From positions 744,001 to 808,000 of the forward strand of contig OX337234.1 in NCBI GenBank assembly GCA_946965045.2: 64,000 nucleotides of DNA. Direction: 5' to 3'. Every line of letters begins with the position of its first letter. Position 1 is the first letter of the stretch. The notes beneath the pieces are model-generated. The model saw only the letters and a program-made list of their open reading frames with translations, made no database searches and had not been told where the DNA came from. Below, piece after piece: positions 50,722 to 63,802 of the stretch. This stretch comes from Epithemia pelagica. Lineage: Eukaryota; Bacillariophyta; Bacillariophyceae; Surirellales; Surirellaceae. Both the position numbers and the translations under genes were made by a program.

Positions 50722-51595
50722 TTATGTTGTTTCCTGTTCTTCTTCTTCTTCTTGTGATTGTTTGCATTGGGCCAGATGCTCTTGCAACTTCACGAGGCAA
50801 TTGGCGGCCTGGAGATAGGATTGCAAACACGCACGAGCCTCTTGTTGCGCCCGATGCAATTCCTTGGGTGGCAAAGCTCCCGCCAACAATTCCAAAGGAT
50901 CCATCAAGCCATTGGGAGAAAAAGAGGAAGCCAATGACGACGACGACGACACGGGTGGTTGAGACTCGGACTTGGCGGGTTCTTCCTCTGTTTCAGTCAC
51001 AACCAACATTATTCCAGGAGTGGTTGTAGTCTTGTGGTCCGTTGTGCCCTTGTTTCGTCGTCGTTGTCGCAATCCTGTTTGTTCGGTGGGAGCATGGATT
51101 CGTCGGCTTGGTTCGCTTCTTCTACTGCTTCTTCACGATGCAAGTCGGGAATGTCACCATCCGTTTTCGTTTGTTTCGTGGTTCGTTCCGCCTTGGTTAC
51201 TGTGATTGTGGTTGTTTGAGTGGTGGTCGTTGGTCCAGATCAAGGAGACATGAGTCGTGGTGGTGCCTGGTGCGTCTTGTTGTGTATTATTCTTGTTGTG
51301 ATCTGTAGTCGCACATGGAGGCGAGTGGACTTTCCCATCGTACATTGGAAGCGGTGCAGTAGGATTCCATGGCCAATAGTGCAGTAGCTGTAACCGAGAA
51401 AGACGGCACAGGTGTCGTTGATCTCCAAAGTTTTTTTCCCAATGAGCGTCTGTAGCCGACGGAAGTTTGAGTGTGGTGATGGCTTATCGACTTGTGCACC
51501 CCAAAATACCGTCTTGAAATTCCGGTAATGTTGAGCAGAAAGATGTCAAGCCTGCGACAACACCCACAGTCAACAAGCGATTTGACAGGCGTCAA
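50722..51595 (-). pseudogene. Vma22/CCDC115-like fragment, U4
   Basis: As U2; mid-segment has the U1 variant (STTPVPSFSV). Confidence 0.4.
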
Positions 51596-52171
51596 AACAC
51601 ATGAGACAACCGCATCTCCAATGTCGTATAAGACATCCGGGCAAAATAATGCGTCTGGTCATGATCGCCTGTGTTTTGACCCTCAAAGCCAACCCGAAAT
51701 GCCCAGGTATCAAAAGCACTCGGTATCTTTAAATCATGGTTGAAAGCCTTTTTTCTCTTGAACTTCCTGTGGCCTTGTCGCTCGGGTAGGTGCCAGCTAC
51801 AGTTAGGACGACAACAGCATGCGGAGAGCTGCAAATGTCCAATACGGTTAGCGTGGAGGCCTCAGAACCATTCTGTGCACACAAAATAGATGGCCTCCCG
51901 TTTCAAAATAGTGAAAGCCGTCACCTAGAACGATTCTAATATCACAATTCGAAAATCAGCAACACAACCGATTGGAATACCGCCTTCGTAGACTTGGCCA
52001 AACGCGTAGGGGAGCAAACAAGAGGAGCAAAGCTGCCAAACATTTTGTGGACCCTGATCGTTGCCCTCATCGCTGGATAGATGCTTTGAGCAGATCGTGC
52101 ATCTTTATTTCGGCACTCTGCTGCTTCTGTCGTTGTCGCTTGCATATTCCATGACTGAATGGGCTTGATGC

Positions 52172-53310
52172 ATGCTCTCACTCTTTCAGGTGCAACGACC
52201 AAAAGGTCTTTGCTGTTCAACGTCAGTCCGTCGTCTCGGCTTTAGTAATCCAACTGTAACTGTGGGCAATGAGATATTCTTGATTGGAGCAAGGACAATG
52301 ATCAACAGCAAACGTCGGTCACGCAGTGATCATAACGATAGCCCAGGTGCGTTGAAGAAAGATAGTCGGTTTGGAAAGTATTACAAAATGAAGTCTGTTG
52401 GTCTATACCTGAAGGAGCCCTTCGCAATGTCATGACTCGAGACAGTGTAGACCTTGATTGGGAGAAGAACTATGAAGACCACATATCGAAGCCCGCATGT
52501 GATTCCATGGATGGTCCTGCCTAAAAGATAACGAACGATTCTCAAAGTTAATCTGTAGGTTTACCGGACGGTGCCGCAATTAACGCAATGACAAGGGAAG
52601 ATGTTGACCCGAGGGCTCTGGAATTAGACTGGGACAAGAAATATGAAGCAAAACACTGGAAGAGGAAATCTGTTGGCTTACCCGACGGATGTTGTGATAT
52701 GAGAGAGCTTGGATTTAGAACGTCAATTCTAGGCGACAGCGTTGGAGAAAAAGACCAGTGTGCTACAATATTTGGTCAAGTTGGGATGAAAAACGATGAA
52801 GAGCTCCTCAAGTTCAGGAAAGATCTAGAGCATGCGAAAAAAACCCAAGTCTGTACTCATGGCAGCGATTTCATCGAAGGCTGAGACACAATAAGATGCT
52901 TCAAACAACGGAAAGCCGGATTGATGGCTGCAAAAGCATCTAAAGGGCAACCCAAAGATGTCAAGCCCTCCGATGGGGAAAATCCGGATTGATGGCAGCG
53001 ATTGCTGCAAAAAGGTCCCAAAACGACAATGACTCTAACGACTAAGGAGGGAGATCTGGATTGATGGTGGCCATTGCCGTCTTGGTGCCGAAGAATGACA
53101 CCGCAGATGCTAACAATGATGGAGCAGGATTGGTTGGCTGCAAATGCCGCCAGAGCGCCATATCATGAGAGCACCAAGAATGACAAAGCGGGATTGATGG
53201 CCGCGATTTCCAACAAGGCACCGAAAAATACCAGTAACTCGAATGACAGAGGAGGAAGAGCTGCCTTAGTGGCCACCAAGGGGCCGAAGAATGAAATGTT
53301 CCAGTCTTAG
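52172..53310 (+). pseudogene. Decayed VGLP/GLMAAI-motif gene, U4
   Basis: Carries the extra C as U2; last repeat has NSNDRGG. Confidence 0.4.
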
Positions 53311-53922
53311 TTAACCAACTACTTGGAGAAACTCGTGTTGTAACTCCATCGTTTTGTTCAAAGATAGAGCCACTTGCTATTCACACTATTGTTAGAACTT
53401 GACGCAGTAGGCAGTTCCAGTCAAACTGTGATAGTGGACAGCTACTACCGGCAACAAGAATAGCAACAAGTCGGTCACCATTCGGTCCAACTATAGTGAC
53501 CTGGGTATGCGTGATTTGCCGATGCTCATGGCGGACACTCAATCGGCACGTCGTCCACTACGGGGTTGGGCGTCACATTCACCAAGGAAGCAGGGTCAGG
53601 AGAAGCCTGGATTGAAGCCGGACCCCCGAATCGAGGTGCCAGTTCTTCGAGATCGACCCTTCCTTGGCCAAGCTAGGATTCAATCAAGCTACCTAGGTAG
53701 TATCCATGCCCAGATAGGGGGGATTGAGGTCTTTTGATTCCTTCATTACAATCGATTTCAGTGTTTTGAGTACATAGGCCAATTTTATTACCGAAATAGT
53801 GGGAACTTGATCTAACGACCCGGATACGTCGAACCAATTTATCATTTTGCGTTCCAACGGCCACTACATGTAGAGAACTGCAATCTGCATTCTTGCCCTC
53901 AGTAGAGAAGCTGCTGCTACTA

Positions 53923-55326
53923 CTAGGAACGAATCGATCCACCTCGTCTTGCATAAATGGTAAAGTAACCCTCTGGAATACCATTCTGTTGCTGCTTTGA
54001 TGATCTCTTGTGGTTATCCACTCGCTTTGGAGCTTCTTCGTCGTAGAAGACAACCCGCCTGGGACTCCCGCTGGTCAACGACCCCAAGAAAGGCTCTTCT
54101 TCAAATCGGACGAGCTCGCATGGACTAAAACAAACAGTTTCCTCAATGCCATAGAGATGTCGAATTCCCATTGATTTCAAAGTAGTGAGACTTACAACAA
54201 AGAATGGCTTGTGTTCCCAGGAGTTTTGGATGAGAAACTCTAAATCTCCATTCACGAGACGAACGCCCACGACAAGAACGGCATGGTTGGGGTTGAGAAA
54301 CTGTGCGGACTGTTCCTCATGCCACGGCGCGCGAAATAGCAAATCGTCACTGTCGATAAGCTCTTGTGTGACCTTCAATCCCTCAATCATGTATGCACCG
54401 TTTGTCTGCAGTGTCTCTGAGAAAAGGTCAAAGAGCGTATGAGCTTTGCCAAGGAAAATTGGAAACTCATGGACGACCTTTTTGTCGGGATTCTGTTCCT
54501 GCAGGAGTCTTTTGGCATGAGGCTCTAAATGGCCACCGTCGCCGCGAAAGATATTGGAAAAGATCTCTTTGGGGGAGAATCTGTTCCGCATGTACCGACA
54601 CACATTGATGTGTTTGTACTTTGGCTCTTTCTCCACAACATCATCCGAGGAGCTAGTTCTTTTCTTTACTCGTTGAAGTTCGCCCAAGTAGTAAATGGCG
54701 TTCGCCACCACGACAGCGTAGCAGATCGTTGAGTCTTGTCGCTGGTATCGGAGAAAGGGTTTGACACCTTCATCAAAAAGGGTTACCTTGGTTTCGGATT
54801 TTTCGGTACCCCATTCTGGATGGCGTTGAAGAAAGTCTGCAAATTTCGAATGACCAGAATCACCAGAGTCTTCTTCGTCGCCTTTCTTCCGGACAAAGGC
54901 ATCAAGTCTCTTTCCAAATGCAGACTCGGGATCCATTACAGCGTCGATGAGATTTTGGAATATACAGTTTGGGTCTTTTTGAACTAGTTCAGGCTGCTTC
55001 TTGAGCAGGAGGAACGCTGCCTTGACCTTTTGGATTCCGGTGAGTGTGCTCCATTCATGGCGACTAGCAAGAGAATTCCATTCGACAGCTATAGCGTGAA
55101 TAGGACGGTCCGATAACTTTGCTTGGGGAGGTGTACATTTGTTCTGCTGAAAGAGGTCGTGGACCGTCTTTAGTCGAGTCTTTGGAGACTGAATACTTCC
55201 CGTCGTCTCTTCTTCCTCGTCAGCCTCGGTGGACGCCGTTACACTTTGAAGATCGGGAATATCCTCAAACTTGCTCCAGTCCATACTCTCAACAGTCTCG
55301 TGATTGTTGATGGCTTCTTGACTCAT
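53923..55326 (-). CDS. Papain-like cysteine peptidase, copy F (U4)
   Basis: 467 residues. The segment DKKVVHEFPIFLGKAHTLFD replaces EIEVNHKIPISCLRARTLFD of C-E, and VVGVRLVNG replaces VVGARLVNG. The changed tract lies between about 54218 and 54495 and resembles copy B, while the flanks are array type. Cys202, His348 and Asn368 kept. Confidence 0.75.
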   Translation of the reverse strand: MSQEAINNHETVESMDWSKFEDIPDLQSVTASTEADEEEETTGSIQSPKTRLKTVHDLFQQNKCTPPQAKLSDRPIHAIAVEWNSLASRHEWSTLTGIQKVKAAFLLLKKQPELVQKDPNCIFQNLIDAVMDPESAFGKRLDAFVRKKGDEEDSGDSGHSKFADFLQRHPEWGTEKSETKVTLFDEGVKPFLRYQRQDSTICYAVVVANAIYYLGELQRVKKRTSSSDDVVEKEPKYKHINVCRYMRNRFSPKEIFSNIFRGDGGHLEPHAKRLLQEQNPDKKVVHEFPIFLGKAHTLFDLFSETLQTNGAYMIEGLKVTQELIDSDDLLFRAPWHEEQSAQFLNPNHAVLVVGVRLVNGDLEFLIQNSWEHKPFFVVSLTTLKSMGIRHLYGIEETVCFSPCELVRFEEEPFLGSLTSGSPRRVVFYDEEAPKRVDNHKRSSKQQQNGIPEGYFTIYARRGGSIRS

Positions 55327-55661
55327 TGTGTAATACTTTCGGTCCTGATCAATATATGAAAAGCAAGAACTCAGACCGTGGACAAAGTTCTACCTTAGTT
55401 GTCTTCTTGTGATTTTGGGACTGTGAGAGGCGTTTCGCAGTTTCGTTTTCGATCGTGGAGGAACACATTGCGCTGCGGGATTAGACTCTCGGAATCGAAC
55501 GACGTGCAGGCGCGTTTACGCTCCCCCTTTTGTTGTTGTGAGCCACACAAAACGGCGATCGATTTCCTAGTAAAGGTAGATCCATGGAACGCTAGGCGGA
55601 CCTGACTGGAATTTTCAAAGCAATAAAAGGTATACTGTAGCGGTCCATTCCTTTGCTGTTT

Positions 55662-56535
55662 TTATGTTGTTTCCTGTTCTTCTTCTTCTTCTTGTGATTG
55701 TTTGCATTGGGCCAGATGCTCTTGCAACTTCACGAGGCAATTGGCGGCCTGGAGATAGGATTGCAAACACGCACGAGCCTCTTGTTGCGCCCGATGCAAT
55801 TCCTTGGGTGGCAAAGCTCCCGCCAACAATTCCAAAGGATCCATCAAGCCATTGGGAGAAAAAGAGGAAGCCAATGACGACGACGACGACACGGGTGGTT
55901 GAGACTCGGACTTGGCGGGTTCTTCCTCTGTTTCAGTCACAACCAACATTATTCCAGGAGTGGTTGTAGTCTTGTGGTCCGTTGTGCCCTTGTTTCGTCG
56001 TCGTTGTCGCAATCCTGTTTGTTCGGTGGGAGCATGGATTCGTCGGCTTGGTTCGCTTCTTCTACTGCTTCTTCACGATGCAAGTCGGGAATGTCACCAT
56101 CCGTTTTCGTTTGTTTCGTGGTTCGTTCCGCCTTGGTTACTGTGATTGTGGTTGTTTGAGTGGTGGTCGTTGGTCCAGATCAAGGAGACATGAGTCGTGG
56201 TGGTGCCTGGTGCGTCTTGTTGTGTATTATTCTTGTTGTGATCTGTAGTCGCACATGGAGGCGAGTGGACTTTCCCATCGTACATTGGAAGCGGTGCAGT
56301 AGGATTCCATGGCCAATAGTGCAGTAGCTGTAACCGAGAAAGACAGCACAGGTGTCGTTGATCTCCAAAGTTTTTTTCCCAATGAGCGTCTGTAGCCGAC
56401 GGAAGTTTGAGTGTGGTGATGGCTTATCGACTTGTGCACCCCAAAATACCGTCTTGAAATTCCGGTAATGTTGAGCAGAAAGATGTCAAGCCTGCGACAA
56501 CACCCACAGTCAACAAGCGATTTGACAGGCGTCAA
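55662..56535 (-). pseudogene. Vma22/CCDC115-like fragment, U5
   Basis: As U2, with the STTPVLSFSV variant. Confidence 0.4.
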
Positions 56536-57111
56536 AACACATGAGACAACCGCATCTCCAATGTCGTATAAGACATCCGGGCAAAATAATGCGTCTGGTC
56601 ATGATCGCCTGTGTTTTGACCCTCAAAGCCAACCCGAAATGCCCAGGTATCAAAAGCACTCGGTATCTTTAAATCATGGTTGAAAGCCTTTTTTCTCTTG
56701 AACTTCCTGTGGCCTTGTCGCTCGGGTAGGTGCCAGCTACAGTTAGGACGACAACAGCATGCGGAGAGCTGCAAATGTCCAATACGGTTAGCGTGGAGGC
56801 CTCAGAACCATTCTGTGCACACAAAATAGATGGCCTCCCGTTTCAAAATAGTGAAAGCCGTCACCTAGAACGATTCTAATATCACAATTCGAAAATCAGC
56901 AACACAACCGATTGGAATACCGCCTTCGTAGACTTGGCCAAACGCGTAGGGGAGCAAACAAGAGGAGCAAAGCTGCCAAACATTTTGTGGACCCTGATCG
57001 TTGCCCTCATCGCTGGATAGATGCTTTGAGCAGATCGTGCATCTTTATTTCGGCACTCTGCTGCTTCTGTCGTTGTCGCTTGCATATTCCATGACTGAAT
57101 GGGCTTGATGC

Positions 57112-58250
57112 ATGCTCTCACTCTTTCAGGTGCAACGACCAAAAGGTCTTTGCTGTTCAACGTCAGTCCGTCGTCTCGGCTTTAGTAATCCAACTGTAAC
57201 TGTGGGCAATGAGATATTCTTGATTGGAGCAAGGACAATGATCAACAGCAAACGTCGGTCACGCAGTGATCATAACGATAGCCCAGGTGCGTTGAAGAAA
57301 GATAGTCGGTTTGGAAAGTATTACAAAATGAAGTCTGTTGGTCTATACCTGAAGGAGCCCTTCGCAATGTCATGACTCGAGACAGTGTAGACCTTGATTG
57401 GGAGAAGAACTATGAAGACCACATATCGAAGCCCGCATGTGATTCCATGGATGGTCCTGCCTAAAAGATAACGAATGATTCTCAAAGTTAATCTGTAGGT
57501 TTACCGGACGGTGCCGCAATTAACGCAATGACAAGGGAAGATGTTGACCCGAGGGCTCTGGAATTAGACTGGGACAAGAAATATGAAGCAAAACACTGGA
57601 AGAGGAAATCTGTTGGCTTACCCGACGGATGTTGTGATATGAGAGAGCTTGGATTTAGAACGTCAATTCTAGGCGACAGCGTTGGAGAAAAAGACCAGTG
57701 TGCTACAATATTTGGTCAAGTTGGGATGAAAAACGATGAAGAGCTCCTCAAGTTCAGGAAAGATCTAGAGCATGCGAAAAAAACCCAAGTCTGTACTCAT
57801 GGCAGCGATTTCATCGAAGGCTGAGACACAATAAGATGCTTCAAACAACGGAAAGCCGGATTGATGGCTGCAAAAGCATCTAAAGGGCAACCCAAAGATG
57901 TCAAGCCCTCCGATGGGGAAAATCCGGATTGATGGCAGCGATTGCTGCAAAAAGGTCCCAAAACGACAATGACTCTAACGACTAAGGAGGGAGATCTGGA
58001 TTGATGGTGGCCATTGCCGTCTTGGTGCCGAAGAATGACACCGCAGATGCTAACAATGATGGAGCAGGATTGGTTGGCTGCAAATGCCGCCAGAGCGCCA
58101 TATCATGAGAGCACCAAGAATGACAAAGCGGGATTGATGGCCGCGATTTCCAACAAGGCACCGAAAAATACCAGTAACTCGAATAACAGAGGAGGAAGAG
58201 CTGCCTTAGTGGCCACCAAGGGGCCGAAGAATGAAATGTTCCAGTCTTAG
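57112..58250 (+). pseudogene. Decayed VGLP/GLMAAI-motif gene, U5
   Basis: Extra C as U2; last repeat NSNNRGG as U2. Confidence 0.4.
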
Positions 58251-58862
58251 TTAACCAACTACTTGGAGAAACTCGTGTTGTAACTCCATCGTTTTGTTCA
58301 AAGATAGAGCCACTTGCTATTCACACTATTGTTAGAACTTGACGCAGTAGGCAGTTCCAGTCAAACTGTGATAGTGGACAGCTACTACCGGCAACAAGAA
58401 TAGCAACAAGTCGGTCACCATTCGGTCCAACTATAGTGACCTGGGTATGCGTGATTTGCCGATGCTCATGGCGGACACTCAATCGGCACGTCGTCCACTA
58501 CGGGGTTGGGCGTCACATTCACCAAGGAAGCAGGGTCAGGAGAAGCCTGGATTGAAGCCGGACCCCCGAATCGAGGTGCCAGTTCTTCGAGATCGACCCT
58601 TCCTTGGCCAAGCTAGGATTCAATCAAGCTACCTAGGTAGTATCCATGCCCAGATAGGGGGGATTGAGGTCTTTTGATTCCTTCATTACAATCGATTTCA
58701 GTGTTTTGAGTACATAGGCCAATTTTATTACCGAAATAGTGGGAACTTGATCTAACGACCCGGATACGTCGAACCAATTTATCATTTTGCGTTCCAACGG
58801 CCACTACATGTAGAGAACTGCAATCTGCATTCTTGCCCTCAGTAGAGAAGCTGCTGCTACTA

Positions 58863-60266
58863 CTAGGAACGAATCGATCCACCTCGTCTTGCATAAATGG
58901 TAAAGTAACCCTCTGGAATACCATTCTGTTGCTGCTTTGATGATCTCTTGTGGTTATCCACTCGCTTTGGAGCTTCTTCGTCGTAGAAGACAACCCGCCT
59001 GGGACTCCCGCTGGTCAACGACCCCAAGAAAGGCTCTTCTTCAAATCGGACGAGCTCGCATGGACTAAAACAAACAGTTTCCTCAATGCCATAGAGATGT
59101 CGAATTCCCATTGATTTCAAAGTAGTGAGACTTACAACAAAGAATGGCTTGTGTTCCCAGGAGTTTTGGATGAGAAACTCTAAATCTCCATTCACGAGAC
59201 GAACGCCCACGACAAGAACGGCATGGTTGGGGTTGAGAAACTGTGCGGACTGTTCCTCATGCCACGGCGCGCGAAATAGCAAATCGTCACTGTCGATAAG
59301 CTCTTGTGTGACCTTCAATCCCTCAATCATGTATGCACCGTTTGTCTGCAGTGTCTCTGAGAAAAGGTCAAAGAGCGTATGAGCTTTGCCAAGGAAAATT
59401 GGAAACTCATGGACGACCTTTTTGTCGGGATTCTGTTCCTGCAGGAGTCTTTTGGCATGAGGCTCTAAATGGCCACCGTCGCCGCGAAAGATATTGGAAA
59501 AGATCTCTTTGGGGGAGAATCTGTTCCGCATGTACCGACACACATTGATGTGTTTGTACTTTGGCTCTTTCTCCACAACATCATCCGAGGAGCTAGTTCT
59601 TTTCTTTACTCGTTGAAGTTCGCCCAAGTAGTAAATGGCGTTCGCCACCACGACAGCGTAGCAGATCGTTGAGTCTTGTCGCTGGTATCGGAGAAAGGGT
59701 TTGACACCTTCATCAAAAAGGGTTACCTTGGTTTCGGATTTTTCGGTACCCCATTCTGGATGGCGTTGAAGAAAGTCTGCAAATTTCGAATGACCAGAAT
59801 CACCAGAGTCTTCTTCGTCGCCTTTCTTCCGGACAAAGGCATCAAGTCTCTTTCCAAATGCAGACTCGGGATCCATTACAGCGTCGATGAGATTTTGGAA
59901 TATACAGTTTGGGTCTTTTTGAACTAGTTCAGGCTGCTTCTTGAGCAGGAGGAACGCTGCCTTGACCTTTTGGATTCCGGTGAGTGTGCTCCATTCATGG
60001 CGACTAGCAAGAGAATTCCATTCGACAGCTATTGCGTGAATAGGACGGTCCGATAACTTTGCTTGGGGAGGTGTACATTTGTTCTGCTGAAAGAGGTCGT
60101 GGACCGTCTTTAGTCGAGTCTTTGGAGACTGAATACTTCCCGTCGTCTCTTCTTCCTCGTCAGCCTCGGTGGACGCCGTTACACTTTGAAGATCGGGAAT
60201 ATCCTCAAACTTGCTCCAGTCCATACTCTCAACAGTCTCGTGATTGTTGATGGCTTCTTGACTCAT
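58863..60266 (-). CDS. Papain-like cysteine peptidase, copy G (U5)
   Basis: 467 residues, same protein as copy F including the donor-like tract. One silent private change (GCAATAGC versus GCTATAGC region, near 60032). Confidence 0.75.
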   Translation of the reverse strand: MSQEAINNHETVESMDWSKFEDIPDLQSVTASTEADEEEETTGSIQSPKTRLKTVHDLFQQNKCTPPQAKLSDRPIHAIAVEWNSLASRHEWSTLTGIQKVKAAFLLLKKQPELVQKDPNCIFQNLIDAVMDPESAFGKRLDAFVRKKGDEEDSGDSGHSKFADFLQRHPEWGTEKSETKVTLFDEGVKPFLRYQRQDSTICYAVVVANAIYYLGELQRVKKRTSSSDDVVEKEPKYKHINVCRYMRNRFSPKEIFSNIFRGDGGHLEPHAKRLLQEQNPDKKVVHEFPIFLGKAHTLFDLFSETLQTNGAYMIEGLKVTQELIDSDDLLFRAPWHEEQSAQFLNPNHAVLVVGVRLVNGDLEFLIQNSWEHKPFFVVSLTTLKSMGIRHLYGIEETVCFSPCELVRFEEEPFLGSLTSGSPRRVVFYDEEAPKRVDNHKRSSKQQQNGIPEGYFTIYARRGGSIRS

Positions 60267-60601
60267 TGTGTAATACTTTCGGTCCTGATCAATATATGAA
60301 AAGCAAGAACTCAGACCGTGGACAAAGTTCTACCTTAGTTGTCTTCTTGTGATTTTGGGACTGTGAGAGGCGTTTCGCAGTTTCGTTTTCGATCGTGGAG
60401 GAACACATTGCGCTGCGGGATTAGACTCTCGGAATCGAACGACGTGCAGGCGCGTTTACGCTCCCCCTTTTGTTGTTGTGAGCCACACAAAACGGCGATC
60501 GATTTCCTAGTAAAGGTAGATCCATGGAACGCTAGGCGGACCTGACTGGAATTTTCAAAGCAATAAAAGGTATACTGTAGCGGTCCATTCCTTTGCTGTT
60601 T

Positions 60602-61475
60602 TTATGTTGTTTCCTGTTCTTCTTCTTCTTCTTGTGATTGTTTGCATTGGGCCAGATGCTCTTGCAACTTCACGAGGCAATTGGCGGCCTGGAGATAGGA
60701 TTGCAAACACGCACGAGCCTCTTGTTGCGCCCGATGCAATTCCTTGGGTGGCAAAGCTCCCGCCAACAATTCCAAAGGATCCATCAAGCCATTGGGAGAA
60801 AAAGAGGAAGCCAATGACGACGACGACGACACGGGTGGTTGAGACTCGGACTTGGCGGGTTCTTCCTCTGTTTCAGTCACAACCAACATTATTCCAGGAG
60901 TGGTTGTAGTCTTGTGGTCCGTTGTGCCCTTGTTTCGTCGTCGTTGTCGCAATCCTGTTTGTTCGGTGGGAGCATGGATTCGTCGGCTTGGTTCGCTTCT
61001 TCTACTGCTTCTTCACGATGCAAGTCGGGAGTGTCACCATCCGTTTTCGTTTGTTTCGTGGTTCGTTCCGCCTTGGTTACTGTGATTGTGGTTGTTTGAG
61101 TGGTGGTCGTTGGTCCAGATCAAGGAGACATGAGTCGTGGTGGTGCCTGGTGCGTCTTGTTGTGTATTATTCTTGTTGTGATCTGTAGTCGCACATGGAG
61201 GCGAGTGGACTTTCCCATCGTACATTGGAAGCGGTGCAGTAGGATTCCATGGCCAATAGTGCAGTAGCTGTAACCGAGAAAGACGGCACAGGTGTCGTTG
61301 ATCTCCAAAGTTTTTTTCCCAATGAGCGTCTGTAGCCGACGGAAGTTTGAGTGTGGTGATGGCTTATCGACTTGTGCACCCCAAAATACCGTCTTGAAAT
61401 TCCGGTAATGTTGAGCAGAAAGATGTCAAGCCTGCGACAACACCCACAGTCAACAAGCGATTTGACAGGCGTCAA
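60602..61475 (-). pseudogene. Vma22/CCDC115-like fragment, U6
   Basis: As U4, with one private change in the linker region near 61031. Confidence 0.4.
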
Positions 61476-62051
61476 AACACATGAGACAACCGCATCTCCA
61501 ATGTCGTATAAGACATCCGGGCAAAATAATGCGTCTGGTCATGATCGCCTGTGTTTTGACCCTCAAAGCCAACCCGAAATGCCCAGGTATCAAAAGCACT
61601 CGGTATCTTTAAATCATGGTTGAAAGCCTTTTTTCTCTTGAACTTCCTGTGGCCTTGTCGCTCGGGTAGGTGCCAGCTACAGTTAGGACGACAACAGCAT
61701 GCGGAGAGCTGCAAATGTCCAATACGGTTAGCGTGGAGGCCTCAGAACCATTCTGTGCACACAAAATAGATGGCCTCCCGTTTCAAAATAGTGAAAACCG
61801 TCACCTAGAACGATTCTAATATCACAATTCGAAAATCAGCAACACAACCGATTGGAATACCGCCTTCGTAGACTTGGCCAAACGCGTAGGGGAGCAAACA
61901 AGAGGAGCAAAGCTGCCAAACATTTTGTGGACCCTGATCGTTGCCCTCATCGCTGGATAGATGCTTTGAGCAGATCGTGCATCTTTATTTCGGCACTCTG
62001 CTGCTTCTGTCGTTGTCGCTTGCATATTCCATGACTGAATGGGCTTGATGC

Positions 62052-63190
62052 ATGCTCTCACTCTTTCAGGTGCAACGACCAAAAGGTCTTTGCTGTTCAA
62101 CGTCAGTCCGTCGTCTCGGCTTTAGTAATCCAACTGTAACTGTGGGCAATGAGATATTCTTGATTGGAGCAAGGACAATGATCAACAGCAAACGTCGGTC
62201 ACGCAGTGATCATAACGATAGCCCAGGTGCGTTGAAGAAAGATAGTCGGTTTGGAAAGTATTACAAAATGAAGTCTGTTGGTCTATACCTGAAGGAGCCC
62301 TTCGCAATGTCATGACTCGAGACAGTGTAGACCTTGATTGGGAGAAGAACTATGAAGACCACATATCGAAGCCCGCATGTGATTCCATGGATGGTCCTGC
62401 CTAAAAGATAACGAATGATTCTCAAAGTTAATCTGTAGGTTTACCGGACGGTGCCGCAATTAACGCAATGACAAGGGAAGATGTTGACCCGAGGGCTCTG
62501 GAATTAGACTGGGACAAGAAATATGAAGCAAAACACTGGAAGAGGAAATCTGTTGGCTTACCCGACGGATGTTGTGATATGAGAGAGCTTGGATTTAGAA
62601 CGTCAATTCTAGGCGACAGCGTTGGAGAAAAAGACCAGTGTGCTACAATATTTGGTCAAGTTGGGATGAAAAACGATGAAGAGCTCCTCAAGTTCAGGAA
62701 AGATCTAGAGCATGCGAAAAAAACCCAAGTCTGTACTCATGGCAGCGATTTCATCGAAGGCTGAGACACAATAAGATGCTTCAAACAACGGAAAGCCGGA
62801 TTGATGGCTGCAAAAGCATCTAAAGGGCAACCCAAAGATGTCAAGCCCTCCGATGGGGAAAATCCGGATTGATGGCAGCGATTGCTGCAAAAAGGTCCCA
62901 AAACGACAATGACTCTAACGACTAAGGAGGGAGATCTGGATTGATGGTGGCCATTGCCGTCTTGGTGCCGAAGAATGACACCGCAGATGCTAACAATGAT
63001 GGAGCAGGATTGGTTGGCTGCAAATGCCGCCAGAGCGCCATATCATGAGAGCACCAAGAATGACAAAGCGGGATTGATGGCCGCGATTTCCAACAAGGCA
63101 CCGAAAAATACCAGTAACTCGAATGACAGAGGAGGAAGAGCTGCCTTAGTGGCCACCAAGGGGCCGAAGAATGAAATGTTCCAGTCTTAG
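62052..63190 (+). pseudogene. Decayed VGLP/GLMAAI-motif gene, U6
   Basis: Extra C as U2; last repeat NSNDRGG as U1 and U4. Confidence 0.4.
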
Positions 63191-63802
63191 TTAACCAACT
63201 ACTTGGAGAAACTCGTGTTGTAACTCCATCGTTTTGTTCAAAGATAGAGCCACTTGCTATTCACACTATTGTTAGAACTTGACGCAGTAGGCAGTTCCAG
63301 TCAAACTGTGATAGTGGACAGCTACTACCGGCAACAAGAATAGCAACAAGTCGGTCACCATTCGGTCCAACTATAGTGACCTGGGTATGCGTGATTTGCC
63401 GATGCTCATGGCGGACACTCAATCGGCACGTCGTCCACTACGGGGTTGGGCGTCACATTCACCAAGGAAGCAGGGTCAGGAGAAGCCTGGATTGAAGCCG
63501 GACCCCCGAATCGAGGTGCCAGTTCTTCGAGATCGACCCTTCCTTGGCCAAGCTAGGATTCAATCAAGCTACCTAGGTAGTATCCATGCCCAGATAGGGG
63601 GGATTGAGGTCTTTTGATTCCTTCATTACAATCGATTTCAGTGTTTTGAGTACATAGGCCAATTTTATTACCGAAATAGTGGGAACTTGATCTAACGACC
63701 CGGATACGTCGAACCAATTTATCATTTTGCGTTCCAACGGCCACTACATGTAGAGAACTGCAATCTGCATTCTTGCCCTCAGTAGAGAAGCTGCTGCTAC
63801 TA

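Larger units (their letters stand above)
50670..55609. repeat. Array unit U4
   Basis: 4,940 bp. G at 51405 (as U1, U6), GTGAAAGCCG near 51911 (as U3, U5), and the donor-like tract in its peptidase gene. Confidence 0.95.
55610..60549. repeat. Array unit U5
   Basis: 4,940 bp. A at 56345 (as U2, U3), AATAACAGAGG near 58184 (as U2), CGAATGATTC near 57473 (as U6). Confidence 0.95.
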
